A DNA stretch of 64,000 nucleotides from positions 186,001 through 250,000 of the forward strand of contig NZ_BOMV01000069.1 of assembly GCF_016862375.1 (NCBI RefSeq), in the 5' to 3' direction. Under the pieces are notes generated by a model. It made no database searches, had not been told where the DNA came from, and worked only from the letters and a program-made list of their open reading frames with translations. Origin of the DNA: Paractinoplanes rishiriensis (GTDB taxonomy: Bacteria > Actinomycetota > Actinomycetes > Mycobacteriales > Micromonosporaceae). Position 1 is the stretch's first letter. Each line of letters opens with the position of its first letter. This document shows, piece by piece, positions 25,739-34,385 of this stretch. A program made the translations under genes and the position numbers.

Positions 25739-25763
25739 CGGCCGCGAGAGATTCTCGCGGCCG
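25739..25763. terminator. Intercistronic hairpin between bmpA and ABC ATPase
   Basis: An 11-bp stem (CGGCCGCGAGA, 25739-25749; TCTCGCGGCCG, 25753-25763) with a GAT loop, in the 96-nt gap after the lipoprotein gene. Without a T-tract it may act as a partial terminator or mRNA stabiliser, giving more binding protein than transporter. This is inferred from position and symmetry. Confidence 0.7.
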
Positions 25764-25794
25764 CGCGGCGGCCAGGATGTTACCTAGTAAATGC

Positions 25795-26889
25795 TCACTT
25801 GGGAGCGTTGGCGGACTCGACTTTCACGGTGCCCGCGATGATGTCGTCCTTGAGCTTCTCGACCTCGGCCTTGAGACCCGCGTCGACCTTGCTCTCGAAC
25901 TGGTTGTACGGGGCCAGCGAGACGCCCTCGTTGTCCAGCGTGCCCAGGTAGCCGGGGCTGGCGGCGAGCGGCTGACCGGTGGCGCCGGCGACGACCGCCT
26001 GCTCCACCGCGTCGGTGATGTTCTTGACGACCGTGGTCAGGAACACGTCGCAGTACTGCGCGGCGCTCTGGCAGCCGTCCAGGTCGACCCAGATGACCGA
26101 GACCTTGCCGGAGGAGCCCTTGGCCACGTCGGCCGCGCCCAGGCCGGTGCCGCCGGCGACCGGGAAGATGATGTCGGCGCCCTGTGCCACGAACGTGTTG
26201 GTCAGCGCCTTGCCCTTGGCCGGGCTGGCGAAGTCGTCGGTGAAGCTGCCGGCCTGCTTGGCCTTGTCCCAGCCGAGCACCTGCACGCTCTTGCTCTTGG
26301 TCTTGTTGTAGTGCGCCACGCCGTCGGCGAAGCCGTCCATGAAGATGGTGACCGGCGGGATCTTCAGGCCGCCGTAGGTCGCGACCTTCTGCGACTTCGA
26401 GTAGCCCGCGGCCAGGTAGCCGGCGAGGAAGGCGGCCTGGTGGGTGGCGAACTGCATCGGGTAGACATTGGAGCCGCTGCTGCCGCTGTCCACGATGCCG
26501 AACTGCTGGGTCGGGTTGGCCGTGGCGACCGCCTTGGTGGCGTCGCCCATGAGGCCGCCGACCGACAGGATGAAGTTGCACTTCTTGGTCACGAAACCGC
26601 GCAGGTTGGGCTCGTAGTCGGCCTCGGCGGTGGACGCCACGTACTTCGGGTCGACGTTGGGCGCCTGGGCCTTGGCGGCCTGCAGACCCGCCCACGCGGA
26701 CGCGTTGAAGGACTTGTCGTCGATGCCGCCGGTGTCGGTGACCATGCACGCCTGGTAAGCGGCGGCGGCAGCGCTCGAGGAGCCACCGCTGGGAGTTTCG
26801 GCCGGGGCGTCGCCACAGGCGGCGGCGGCGAGCGTCAGCCCACCCGCCGCGAGAATCGCAACGATTCGCTTCCCACGTACTGGGCGCAA
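25795..26889 (-). CDS. BMP-family nucleoside-binding lipoprotein
   Basis: A 364-residue extracytoplasmic binding protein of the basic membrane protein (BmpA/PnrA) family, which bind purine and pyrimidine nucleosides. A type II signal peptide ends in lipobox LAAAAC with the lipidated cysteine near residue 25. The mature protein has VTDTGGIDDKSFNASAWAGL, typical of the ligand site, and FPVAGGTGLGAA. TTG 26889 is preferred over the upstream frame because AGGAGG lies 5 nt ahead. It is the first gene of the uptake and salvage operon that continues to the DUF4272 gene. Confidence 0.93.
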   Translation of the reverse strand: MRPVRGKRIVAILAAGGLTLAAAACGDAPAETPSGGSSSAAAAAYQACMVTDTGGIDDKSFNASAWAGLQAAKAQAPNVDPKYVASTAEADYEPNLRGFVTKKCNFILSVGGLMGDATKAVATANPTQQFGIVDSGSSGSNVYPMQFATHQAAFLAGYLAAGYSKSQKVATYGGLKIPPVTIFMDGFADGVAHYNKTKSKSVQVLGWDKAKQAGSFTDDFASPAKGKALTNTFVAQGADIIFPVAGGTGLGAADVAKGSSGKVSVIWVDLDGCQSAAQYCDVFLTTVVKNITDAVEQAVVAGATGQPLAASPGYLGTLDNEGVSLAPYNQFESKVDAGLKAEVEKLKDDIIAGTVKVESANAPK

Positions 26890-27086
26890 AACGCCCTCCT
26901 TCCAATGCACACCGACCGGCGTCGGTGAGTCTTCAGAATCGGGAGCGTAGCCGCAGGCCAGAACGGCGGCGGAGGTTTGTCCCGGACTGTTGGCGCACCG
27001 TTATCTCGCCGCAACCGGGACTCGCCTTGAACGTCGGTTTAGGTCAATCTACGAGTGAATTGCCCTGCTGGGGACGTAACATGCCG
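26890..27086 (-). promoter_or_regulatory. Leader and promoter region of nucleoside uptake operon
   Basis: A 197-bp region upstream of the lipoprotein gene. It holds a 7-bp stem-loop, CACCGAC/GTCGGTG (26910-26916 and 26921-26927), directly ahead of the ribosome-binding site. A minus-strand TACGCT lies near 26950 as a possible -10. No -35 was convincing. Confidence 0.4.
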
Positions 27087-27365
27087 TTAATCTTGCGGCC
27101 TCGAAGGCGTACCGGCCACGGATTCTTCGGCGATTCGCCGCCGGCCCGAGGCCCGCCAGGCTCGCACTCCGAGCACGCCCACCACGGTTCCTATGGTCAG
27201 CGACGCGGCGATCAGCAGGGCATGGATCCAGAAGAACGCGGCCGGGGCTCCGTCGACGAAGGAGCGGTCGTCCCGATAGATCGCCAGCGCGAACCGGGGC
27301 CAGATCAGCCACGTCCACACCCCGACCGCCGTCAGGAAGACCGCCCATCGCCGCGTGATCACCAT
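27087..27365 (-). CDS. SCO4848-family membrane protein
   Basis: A 92-residue small membrane protein. Two transmembrane segments (about 7-28 and 45-68) flank a short loop with FALAIYRDDRSF and FFWIHALLI. The VGVWTWLIWPRF pattern in TM1 matches the actinobacterial SCO4848 family, whose function is unknown. The C-terminus is charged and cytoplasmic or disordered (RRRIAEESVAG). ATG 27365 is the only good start. It lies 30 nt after the stop of the gene at 27396 and could be co-transcribed with it. Confidence 0.8.
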   Translation of the reverse strand: MVITRRWAVFLTAVGVWTWLIWPRFALAIYRDDRSFVDGAPAAFFWIHALLIAASLTIGTVVGVLGVRAWRASGRRRIAEESVAGTPSRPQD

Positions 27366-27395
27366 CGGACCACTATCCCAGCCCAGTCCGCCGGC

Positions 27396-28382
27396 TCAGC
27401 GCGCCGGCACCAGCTCCGGCGCGACCTCCGCCGCCACAACCGCCGGGCGCGGGCTCAGACCGCGGCGTCCGGCCAGGACCAAGACCAAACCACCGAGGGC
27501 GTACGCCGAGAGCACCGTCACCGCGGCCGCCGCGCCCTGACCGTCGAAATAGGCCACCGACCGCAGCAGCGTGCCGCCCGCACCGATCGGCAGCCACTGT
27601 CCGACCTCGCCCCACGGCTGGGGCAGCAGCTCGGGCGCCGCCGGAATGCCGGACAGCGCATTGCCGACCAGGAACATCACCACCGCACCGAGGGCCAGCC
27701 CGCCCCGGTCGAGCACCGCGGCCAGCCCGGTCATGGCGGCCGCAACGGCCAACGTGGTCAGTGCCAGCGCGCCGGCCACCGCGAGGTAGGCACCGGGCAG
27801 AACGCCCAGCCAGTAGATCAGCACGGCGGCGCCGGCCAGCCCGGCCAGCCCGGCGTAGGCGAGCAGCGCGGCCAGCCGGGCCGCCCGCCGCGACACCAGG
27901 AGGAAGACCAGCACCCCGGCCAGCAGGCTGGTGATCGCCAGCGGCAGGAAGCCGGCACCGAACCCGGCACCGCGCGCGTCGTCCGGGTCGACCGGGACGA
28001 CGTCGCGGACCGCGACATCCGGGCCGAGGCCGGCGGCGGCCTGGGTCAGCAGCTGGGCCACGGTGGGACTGGCGGCCGAGGCCACATGCACCTCGGGACC
28101 GGCCGGCGTGACCACGATCGCCCCGTACACCGCGCGGTCGCGGATGGAGGCGTCGGCCGCGGCCGGGTCGGCCACCGTGGTGATCACGAACGCGCCCGGG
28201 TGGGCGGCGGCCAGCTGCGCCGCAACCTGGGCCGCGACCTGCGGCGGGCCGGCCACCGCGACCGGCAGGTCCCGCGGGGCCAGATTGGCGGCCGGCCCCG
28301 CGAACAGCGGGATGAGCAGGGCCTGCACGGCGACCACCGCGACGGCGATGAGGACACCGAGGGCCACTGGGGTGCGGCGCAT
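27396..28382 (-). CDS. ABC-2/YhgE-type membrane protein, TetR-controlled
   Basis: A 328-residue integral membrane protein with one N-terminal TM (about 7-29), an extracytoplasmic domain of about 110 residues, and roughly five to six TMs after residue 145. The arrangement (single TM, loop, membrane bundle) resembles ABC-2 exporter permeases of the YhgE/Pip type. No ATPase partner is adjacent. ATG 28382 has AAGGAG 6 nt upstream. Two TetR-type operators occupy the divergent promoter region, so the adjacent TetR gene very likely represses it. Export of a toxic or membrane-active compound is inferred. Confidence 0.75.
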   Translation of the reverse strand: MRRTPVALGVLIAVAVVAVQALLIPLFAGPAANLAPRDLPVAVAGPPQVAAQVAAQLAAAHPGAFVITTVADPAAADASIRDRAVYGAIVVTPAGPEVHVASAASPTVAQLLTQAAAGLGPDVAVRDVVPVDPDDARGAGFGAGFLPLAITSLLAGVLVFLLVSRRAARLAALLAYAGLAGLAGAAVLIYWLGVLPGAYLAVAGALALTTLAVAAAMTGLAAVLDRGGLALGAVVMFLVGNALSGIPAAPELLPQPWGEVGQWLPIGAGGTLLRSVAYFDGQGAAAAVTVLSAYALGGLVLVLAGRRGLSPRPAVVAAEVAPELVPAR

Positions 28383-28396
28383 CTCGTACTCCTTAA

Positions 28397-28410
28397 AACG
28401 AATGTTCGTT
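28397..28410. promoter_or_regulatory. TetR operator 1
   Basis: AACGAATGTTCGTT, arms AACGAA/TTCGTT around a 2-nt centre. It lies between the probable promoter and the ribosome site of the membrane-protein gene (start 28382). It matches operator 2 in 12 of 14 positions. Confidence 0.85.
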
Positions 28411-28454
28411 CTTTATTGACATCAGAGTGCGCCATGGGCCACAGCTTCGTCAAG

Positions 28455-28468
28455 AACGAGCGTTCGTT
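28455..28468. promoter_or_regulatory. TetR operator 2
   Basis: AACGAGCGTTCGTT lies 58 bp centre-to-centre from operator 1. It abuts the TACACT -10 box of the TetR gene (28470-28475), so binding should autoregulate the repressor. Confidence 0.85.
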
Positions 28469-28469
28469 T

Positions 28470-28475
28470 TACACT
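28470..28475 (+). promoter_or_regulatory. -10 box TACACT of TetR gene (leaderless)
   Basis: TACACT ends 7 nt before GTG 28483. With no Shine-Dalgarno in that interval, transcription probably starts at the initiation codon. The -35 region is weak. Confidence 0.6.
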
Positions 28476-28482
28476 GTGCCCC

Positions 28483-29070
28483 GTGCCACGCGTATCCGAA
28501 GACCATCTCCTCGCCCGCCGCGAGCAGATCCTGACCGCGGCCCGCACGTGCTTTCTGGCCAAGGGTCTGCACAACACCTCGATGCAGGACCTCATCCAGG
28601 AGGCCGGGCTGTCGGTGGGCGCGGTCTATCGCTACTTCAAATCCAAGAACGAGATCATCAACGCCATCGCGGACACCGTGGTGGGCGGCATCACCCAGCA
28701 CATCGACGAGGTGGCCGAGCGGCGGCTGCCGATGGTCGACTCGCTCGACGCGATCCTCATCGCGATCGAGACCCAGATCATCGGGGGCGGGAACCTGCCG
28801 ATCGCGCTCCAGATGTGGGGCGAGGCGACGCTCGACCCGACGATCGGCGAGATCGTCAAGGAGCGCTACTCGGGCTTGCGGAACAGCGTGCGGACGCTCG
28901 TGGCGCACGCGGTGGAGGACGGCGAACTGCCCGCCGGCACGGACGTGGACGCCGTCACCACGGCGTTCTTCTCCCTGATTCCCGGCTATGCGCTGCAGCG
29001 ACTGCTGACCGGCGTGCCCGACCGGGCCACCTACCTCGCCGGGGTGCGTGCCCTGATCGGCCGCGCCTAA
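28483..29070 (+). CDS. TetR-family transcriptional repressor
   Basis: A 195-residue TetR regulator. The N-terminal HTH (about 10-55) reads RREQILTAARTCFLAKGLHNTSMQD and SVGAVYRYFKSKNEII, a textbook TetR pattern. The rest is a helical ligand-binding domain. It is divergent from the membrane-protein gene with two near-identical palindromes between, so it very likely represses both genes. Its stop overlaps that of the convergent gene at 29067 (CTAA). Confidence 0.93.
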   Translation: MPRVSEDHLLARREQILTAARTCFLAKGLHNTSMQDLIQEAGLSVGAVYRYFKSKNEIINAIADTVVGGITQHIDEVAERRLPMVDSLDAILIAIETQIIGGGNLPIALQMWGEATLDPTIGEIVKERYSGLRNSVRTLVAHAVEDGELPAGTDVDAVTTAFFSLIPGYALQRLLTGVPDRATYLAGVRALIGRA

Positions 29071-29462
29071 GCCGGCTCGGCTACCAGCCGGGCCGCGATC
29101 CGGGCCCAGCCGGCGCGCACCTCGGCCTCGGTGGGTGCCCGGCCCGGGCGTACCCGCCTGGTCTCGTAGTCGTCGTCGCCGTCCGGGTCCTCCACCTGGT
29201 CCTCGGCCGCAGCCCGGGCCAGTTCCACCTCGTCTCTTATCGCCTCCGCGTCGGCCCTCGGCAGCAGCGGCTCGACCACCGCCATGAGGTCCTCGTCGGC
29301 GACAACCGCCTGGGCGAGCGCGAGAGCGTGGGCCCGCTCGTACGGTCCGCAGACCACCGGCTCCCAGTCCTCCTCGTCGCCCAGCGACCCGATCGTGATG
29401 ACCCAGGGAAGGTCGGCCACCGGCGAATCGACCGGCAGGTCCAACGTCACGAGTGTGCCCAC
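29067..29462 (-). CDS. Hypothetical acidic protein
   Basis: A 131-residue soluble protein that I do not recognise. It begins with a strand-rich part (TLVTLDLP...WVITIGSL), then WEPVVCGPYERAHALALAQAV and a helical acidic segment (ELARAAAEDQVEDPDGDDDYE), ending in an Arg/Ala-rich helix. Coding quality is good throughout. It converges on the TetR gene with overlapping stop codons and follows the YihY gene start region on the same strand by 7 nt, so it may be co-transcribed with 29470-30381. Confidence 0.65.
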   Translation of the reverse strand: MGTLVTLDLPVDSPVADLPWVITIGSLGDEEDWEPVVCGPYERAHALALAQAVVADEDLMAVVEPLLPRADAEAIRDEVELARAAAEDQVEDPDGDDDYETRRVRPGRAPTEAEVRAGWARIAARLVAEPA

Positions 29463-29469
29463 GCGCCCA

Positions 29470-30381
29470 TCATTCCGGGCGGCTGTGCCGAATCCAGGTG
29501 TTTTGCCCCACCGGGGTATTTTTATCGTCAGCTGAGAGATCCACCACGCGGCCGTGCGGACTGGTCGCCGCCCAGGCCGCGCCGAACAGCAGAAGTTGAT
29601 TGAAGACGTACAGGTAGACCAACACGCCGACGGCCGAGCCCACCAGACCGTAGGCCGGGTTGCGCTGCACCAGGCCGACGAACGACTTACCCACCGTGTT
29701 CAGCAGGGTGATGCCGAGGCCGACCTGGAGCACCGGCGGGGCCAGCCGGCGCACCGTCATCCGCAGCCGGGGCACGGCGGCCAGCAGCGCGGCGGCCAGG
29801 ATCATGTTCACCGCCGCGGTGAGCAGCAGGCTGATCAGCGACTGAATGGCGCCCTCGGCCAGCCAGGTCGCCAGCAGTTCCAGGCCGTACACGGCGAGTT
29901 GGGACAGGGTCAGCAGCAGCAGGATGCCGATCAGCACCAGCAGGTCGAGCGCCTGCCGGATGCCGATGTAGCCGGGCTGCTCGGGGACCTGCCAGATCAG
30001 CCGCTGCGAGGAGCGGATCGCCTCGACCCAGGCGATGCCGGTGAAGGTCAGGCCGATGATGCCCACGATGCCGACCGTCCGGCCGCTGTCCAGGATCGCC
30101 TGCAGGTCCAGGAACGGCAGGTTCTGCCGGAGGAAGTCGCGGACGATGTCGAACAACTCGTCGTTGTTGGTGAGCAGGATGCCGAAGATCGAGTAGCCGA
30201 TCAGCAGCAGCGCGAAGACCGCGAAGAAGCCGTAGTACGCGATCGCCGCGGCGAGTCGTCCGCCCTGGAGATCGGTGTAGCGCAGCACGGCGCGGCAGAA
30301 GTGGTCGAAGTAGCGCGATCGATGCCGCAGGCGCATGATCCGCGACTCGGCGGCGTCATAGGCCCGATCGATCGCATTCAC
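29470..30381 (-). CDS. YihY/BrkB-family inner-membrane protein
   Basis: A 303-residue membrane protein of the YihY/virulence factor BrkB family. It has the characteristic GRLAAAIAYYGFFAVFALLL near TM1 (about 40-60) and five to six TMs in total, with FVGLVQRNPAYGLVGSAVGVLVYLYV (in two pieces) before the last. The family's transport function is unclear. The open frame continues upstream, but GTG 30381 gives the conserved short basic N-terminus. There is no clear ribosome site. Confidence 0.88.
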   Translation of the reverse strand: MNAIDRAYDAAESRIMRLRHRSRYFDHFCRAVLRYTDLQGGRLAAAIAYYGFFAVFALLLIGYSIFGILLTNNDELFDIVRDFLRQNLPFLDLQAILDSGRTVGIVGIIGLTFTGIAWVEAIRSSQRLIWQVPEQPGYIGIRQALDLLVLIGILLLLTLSQLAVYGLELLATWLAEGAIQSLISLLLTAAVNMILAAALLAAVPRLRMTVRRLAPPVLQVGLGITLLNTVGKSFVGLVQRNPAYGLVGSAVGVLVYLYVFNQLLLFGAAWAATSPHGRVVDLSADDKNTPVGQNTWIRHSRPE

Positions 30382-30416
30382 GCGGCGACCGTAACCGAAT
30401 TTACGACGAAGGTGGC

Positions 30417-30950
30417 TCAGGCGCCCAGCGGGAAGTCGCGGCGGGGACGCCACGGGCCCTCGCCGCCGTGCGAGAACAACGTGAACGCGGTGACGTGGAA
30501 CTTCGCCGAGAAGCCGGCCAGATCCTCGAAGACCGCGTCCAGCGCATCGGCCGGCACGTCCTGCGCCACCGTGACGTGGGGGTGGTAGGGGAACCGCGCG
30601 TCCCGGTTGACGTCCGCGGCCGCGGCGATCGCCTCGGCCAGCAACTCGCACTCGCTGATGCCGACCGCGAGGGTCACGAACACCACCTCGGTGATCGGCC
30701 GGAACGTGCCGGTGCCGCGCAGGTTAATGGTGAACGGCTGCTGCCCGGCGGCCACCGCCTCAAGGTGTTTCTCGACGGCGGGCAGCGCCTCGGTGGCCAC
30801 CTCGGTGGGACCGAGCAGCGTGACGTGCGCCGGCGTGTAGGCCGCCTGCGGATCACCGGCCTCGGCCCGCCGGCGGGTCAGCGCACTGCCCCACGGCTCG
30901 GGGATGTCGATGGCGACGCCGATCCGCGTCGTCGGGGCACCGTGGACCAC
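30417..30950 (-). CDS. 2'-5' RNA ligase-type 2H phosphoesterase
   Basis: A 177-residue 2H phosphoesterase superfamily protein. The two catalytic HxT motifs are AHVTLLGP (about 41-48) and HPHVTVAQ (about 122-129), the expected spacing for 2'-5' RNA ligase or cyclic phosphodiesterases (ThpR/LigT). Bacterial members act on 2',3'-cyclic or 2'-5' linked nucleotides; the natural substrate here is unknown. GTG 30950 starts 6 nt after the trpS stop, so it is likely co-transcribed with trpS. Confidence 0.85.
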   Translation of the reverse strand: MVHGAPTTRIGVAIDIPEPWGSALTRRRAEAGDPQAAYTPAHVTLLGPTEVATEALPAVEKHLEAVAAGQQPFTINLRGTGTFRPITEVVFVTLAVGISECELLAEAIAAAADVNRDARFPYHPHVTVAQDVPADALDAVFEDLAGFSAKFHVTAFTLFSHGGEGPWRPRRDFPLGA

Positions 30951-30956
30951 GTCGGG

Positions 30957-31979
30957 TCAGGCCTCGCGGGCCGGGCTGAGAAAACCCACGTTGTGGTACG
31001 CGTTGGCGAGCGTGACCGCGGCGACCGCGCGGGCCTTCTCGGCGCCGATCGCGAGCACCTTGTCGAGGTAGCCCGGGTCCTCCAGGTAGGCGCGGGTGCG
31101 CTCCTGGACCGGCCGGACGAAGTCCACCACGATCTCGGCGAGGTCCTTCTTGAGGTCGCCGTAGCCGCGTCCCTCGTACTGCTCCAGCAGTTCGTCTATG
31201 GTCCGCTGGGTCAGCGCCGCATAGATGGTCAGCAGGTTGCTGACGCCGGGCTTGTTCTCCTCGTCGTAGAGGATCTCGCGGCCGGTGTCGGTGACCGCCG
31301 ATTTGATCTTCTTGGCCGAACGGGCCGGGTCCTCGAGCAGCTCGATGATGCCGTTCGGCGACGAGGCAGACTTCGACATCTTGGCCGTCGGGTCCTGCAG
31401 GTCGGTGATCTTCGCGGTGTCGCGCACGATGTAAGCCGACGGGACCGTGAACGTACGGCCGAACCTGGTGTTGAAACGCTGTGCCAGGTCACGGGTCAGC
31501 TCGAGGTGCTGCCGCTGGTCCTCGCCGACCGGCACCTGGTCGGCCTGGTAGAGCAGGATGTCGGCGGCCTGCAGCACCGGGTAGGTGAACAGGCCCACGG
31601 TCGTGGTGTCGGCGGCCTTGGCCGACTTGTCCTTGAACTGGACCATGCGCCCGGCCTCGCCGAAGCCGGTGATGCAGCTCATCACCCAGCCGAGCTGGGC
31701 GTGCTCGGGCACGTGCGACTGGACGAACAGCGTGCACCGCTCCGGGTCGAGCCCCAGGGCCAGCAACTGAGCGGCCGAGATGCGGGTGCGGTTGCGCAGC
31801 GCGAGCGGATCGTGGCCCATGGTGATCGCATGCAGGTCGACCACACAGTAGAAGGCGTCGTGCGTGTCCTGCATGGCCACCCAGTTACGCACCGCGCCCA
31901 GGTAGTTGCCGAGGTGGAACGAATCGGCGGTCGGCTGGATGCCGGAGAGCACACGGGGTCGGCGGGCGGCGTCGGACAT
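30957..31979 (-). CDS. trpS: Tryptophanyl-tRNA synthetase
   Basis: Charges tRNA-Trp. The 340-residue class I synthetase has the HIGH-type motif in PTADSFHLGNYLG (about 14-26) and KMSKS (about 200-204), with the dimer and Trp-site block GEDQRQHLELTRDLAQRFN between. Several in-frame codons precede ATG 31979, including ATG 31988. I prefer 31979 for the family-typical MSDAARRPRVLSGIQP. No ribosome site is visible, and CACAAT just upstream could be a -10 for a leaderless message. Confidence 0.95.
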   Translation of the reverse strand: MSDAARRPRVLSGIQPTADSFHLGNYLGAVRNWVAMQDTHDAFYCVVDLHAITMGHDPLALRNRTRISAAQLLALGLDPERCTLFVQSHVPEHAQLGWVMSCITGFGEAGRMVQFKDKSAKAADTTTVGLFTYPVLQAADILLYQADQVPVGEDQRQHLELTRDLAQRFNTRFGRTFTVPSAYIVRDTAKITDLQDPTAKMSKSASSPNGIIELLEDPARSAKKIKSAVTDTGREILYDEENKPGVSNLLTIYAALTQRTIDELLEQYEGRGYGDLKKDLAEIVVDFVRPVQERTRAYLEDPGYLDKVLAIGAEKARAVAAVTLANAYHNVGFLSPAREA

Positions 31980-32051
31980 GAGCGCCATTGTGTCAGTCTC
32001 GTAGGGCGGTCGGCGAACCACCTGCCCCCGCGGGTCTGATGTTTGAAACTG

Positions 32052-32080
32052 TTGACTCGTGAGCGTTTCTGGTGGATTCT
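32052..32080 (+). promoter_or_regulatory. Candidate galE promoter
   Basis: TTGACT (32052-32057) and GATTCT (32075-32080) are separated by 17 nt and lie 31 nt before the galE start. The -35 is good and the -10 only partial. Confidence 0.4.
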
Positions 32081-32111
32081 AGGAGTGACGATTCTGCGAA
32101 GGGGAAGTCAC

Positions 32112-33086
32112 GTGAAACTGCTCGTCACCGGGGGCGCCGGCTACGTCGGCAGCGTCACCAGCAGGCTGCTGCTCGACGCCGGGCACGAGGTCGTGGTGCT
32201 CGACAACCTGAGCACCGGCTTCCGCGAGGCGGTCGCGCCGGACGCGACCTTCGTGCAGCGCGACATTCGCGACGCCGCCGAGGTGCTCACCCCGGACGCC
32301 GGGTTCGACGCGGTGCTGCACTTCGCCGGCCTGATCGCGGCCGGCGAGTCGATGGTCAAGCCGGAGCTGTACTGGCAGGACAACGTGGTCAAGTCGCTGA
32401 CCCTGCTGGACGCGGTGCGGGCCGCCCGGGTGCCGCGGTTCATCTTCTCGTCCACGGCCGCCGTCTACGGCAACCCGGTCGAACTGCCGATCACCGAGTC
32501 CGCGGTGAAGGCGCCGACCAACACGTACGGTGCCACCAAGCTCACCTTCGACCACGCCCTCACCTCGGAGACGTTCGCCCACCGGCTGGCCGCGGTCTCG
32601 CTGCGCTACTTCAACGTCGCGGGAGCCTACATCCGGGACGGGCACGAGATCGGCGAGCGGCACGACCCGGAGACTCACCTCATCCCGATCGCCCTGCAGG
32701 TGGCGGCCGGCAAGCGGGAGAAGCTCCAGCTGTTCGGCGACGACTACCCGACCGCCGACGGCACCTGCGTCCGCGACTACATCCACGTGGAAGACCTGGC
32801 CCGCGCGCACCTGCTCGCGCTGGACGCGGCGACCCCGGGCGAGCACCGCATCTACAACCTGGGCAACGGCAACGGCTTCTCCAACCGGCAGGTGATCGAG
32901 GTGGCCCGCGAGGTCACCGGCGCCGCACTGCCGGTCGAGGTCGCCCCGCGGCGCGAGGGTGACCCGGCCACGCTGGTGGCGTCGTCCGAGCGGGCCCGGG
33001 CCGACCTCGGCTGGGTGCCGGAAAAGAACACGCTGCAGGCGATGATCGGGGACGCCTGGCAGTTCTACCGCGCGCACGTCGCGTGA
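32112..33086 (+). CDS. galE: UDP-glucose 4-epimerase
   Basis: Interconverts UDP-glucose and UDP-galactose. The 324-residue short-chain dehydrogenase fold has the NAD motif GGAGYVG (6-12), the catalytic serine/threonine in SSTAAVYG, YGATK with the catalytic Tyr and Lys (about 145-149), and RYFNVAGA typical of GalE. GTG 32112 has AAGGGGAAG 5 nt ahead. It is followed after 42 nt by galK. Besides the Leloir pathway, GalE could supply UDP-galactose for surface glycans. Confidence 0.93.
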   Translation: MKLLVTGGAGYVGSVTSRLLLDAGHEVVVLDNLSTGFREAVAPDATFVQRDIRDAAEVLTPDAGFDAVLHFAGLIAAGESMVKPELYWQDNVVKSLTLLDAVRAARVPRFIFSSTAAVYGNPVELPITESAVKAPTNTYGATKLTFDHALTSETFAHRLAAVSLRYFNVAGAYIRDGHEIGERHDPETHLIPIALQVAAGKREKLQLFGDDYPTADGTCVRDYIHVEDLARAHLLALDAATPGEHRIYNLGNGNGFSNRQVIEVAREVTGAALPVEVAPRREGDPATLVASSERARADLGWVPEKNTLQAMIGDAWQFYRAHVA

Positions 33087-33128
33087 TCTGATCATCGCCA
33101 TGCCATCCAACCGCCCCACCCACCGCCC

Positions 33129-34298
33129 ATGACCGGCCTGAAGGCTGCCTCTGACGCCGCCGCCCTTTACCGCCGCCAGTTCGGTTCCGACCCCGCCGGC
33201 CTCTGGACCGCGCCGGGACGGGTCAACCTGATCGGCGAGCACACCGACTACAACGACGGCTTCGTGCTGCCGTTCGCCCTGCCGCAGCGCACCGTCGCGG
33301 CGGCCGGTCCGGCACCGGCCGGCGAGTGGACGGTGTGCTCCGCGTTCGCCGACGAGCCGGTCTCGTTCGGCGCCACCGCGCCGGGCGAGGTGACCGGCTG
33401 GGCCGGGTACGTGGCCGGCGTGGTGTGGTCGCTGCGGGACGCCGGTTTCGACGTGCCGGGCGCCCGGATCGCGCTGACCTCCGAGGTGCCGGTCGGCTCC
33501 GGGCTCTCCTCGTCGGCCGCGCTCGAGTCGGCGGTGCTCACCGCCCTGGTCGACCTCGGTGGCCTGGACCTGCCGGTGGACCGCCGCCCGGCGCTCGCCC
33601 AGCGCGCCGAGAACGTCTACGTCGGAGCACCCACCGGCATCCTCGACCAGTCCGCGTCGATCCGCTGCCGGGCGGGCCACGCGTTGTTCCTGGACTGCCG
33701 CACGCTGGAGGTCGAGCAGATCCCGTTCGACCTGGCCGCGGCCGGCCTGGCCATCCTGGTGATCAACAGCAACGCCCCGCACCAGCACGTCGACGGCGAG
33801 TACGGCGCCCGCCGCAAGTCCTGCGAGGAGGCGGCCCGCCAACTGGGCGTGCCGGCCCTGCGGGACGTGCCGGCCGACGGTCTGGCGGCGGCGCTGGAGC
33901 GGCTGGACGACGCCGTGATCCGGCGGCGGGTGCGGCACATCGTCACCGAGAACCAGCGTGTGCTGGACACCGTGGAGCTGCTGCGGACCGGCCGGCTCCG
34001 CGAGATCGGCCCGCTGCTGACCGCCTCGCACGCCTCGATGCGGGACGACTTCGAGATCACGGTGGCCCAGGTGGACGTGGCCGTCGAGACGGCGCTGGCG
34101 GCCGGCGCGCACGGTGCCCGGATGACCGGCGGCGGCTTCGGCGGCTGCGTGCTGGCCCTGATCGACGCAGACCGGGCGGGCGCCACGACCGAGGCGGTCG
34201 AGGCCGCGTACGCGCAAAGGTCCTTCACCCCGCCGACCGCCTGGACGGTCACCGCGGGGCCGGGCGCCGGACGGCTTTCGGACGAGCCGGATCGTTAG
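33129..34298 (+). CDS. galK: Galactokinase
   Basis: Phosphorylates galactose to galactose-1-phosphate. The 389-residue GHMP kinase shows the galactokinase signature GRVNLIGEHTDYNDG (about 31-45), the ATP-binding PVGSGLSSSAALE, and TGGGFGGCVLA near the C-terminus. It is co-directional with galE. No galT is found in the window, so the uridylyltransferase step must be encoded elsewhere. ATG 33129 has no obvious Shine-Dalgarno. Confidence 0.94.
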   Translation: MTGLKAASDAAALYRRQFGSDPAGLWTAPGRVNLIGEHTDYNDGFVLPFALPQRTVAAAGPAPAGEWTVCSAFADEPVSFGATAPGEVTGWAGYVAGVVWSLRDAGFDVPGARIALTSEVPVGSGLSSSAALESAVLTALVDLGGLDLPVDRRPALAQRAENVYVGAPTGILDQSASIRCRAGHALFLDCRTLEVEQIPFDLAAAGLAILVINSNAPHQHVDGEYGARRKSCEEAARQLGVPALRDVPADGLAAALERLDDAVIRRRVRHIVTENQRVLDTVELLRTGRLREIGPLLTASHASMRDDFEITVAQVDVAVETALAAGAHGARMTGGGFGGCVLALIDADRAGATTEAVEAAYAQRSFTPPTAWTVTAGPGAGRLSDEPDR

Positions 34299-34385
34299 CT
34301 TTCCAACGATGCAGTACTTACGTCCGATCACCCGGGCGAGCTAAGGTCACGCTACGGAGCCACCGGGCGCTATTACCGTGACGTC

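Noticed and set aside
27087..28382. Complete ABC exporter
   Set aside because: The membrane protein has no ATPase partner on either side, so I call only a permease-like membrane protein.
32112..34298. Complete Leloir operon
   Set aside because: galT is absent between and around galE and galK.
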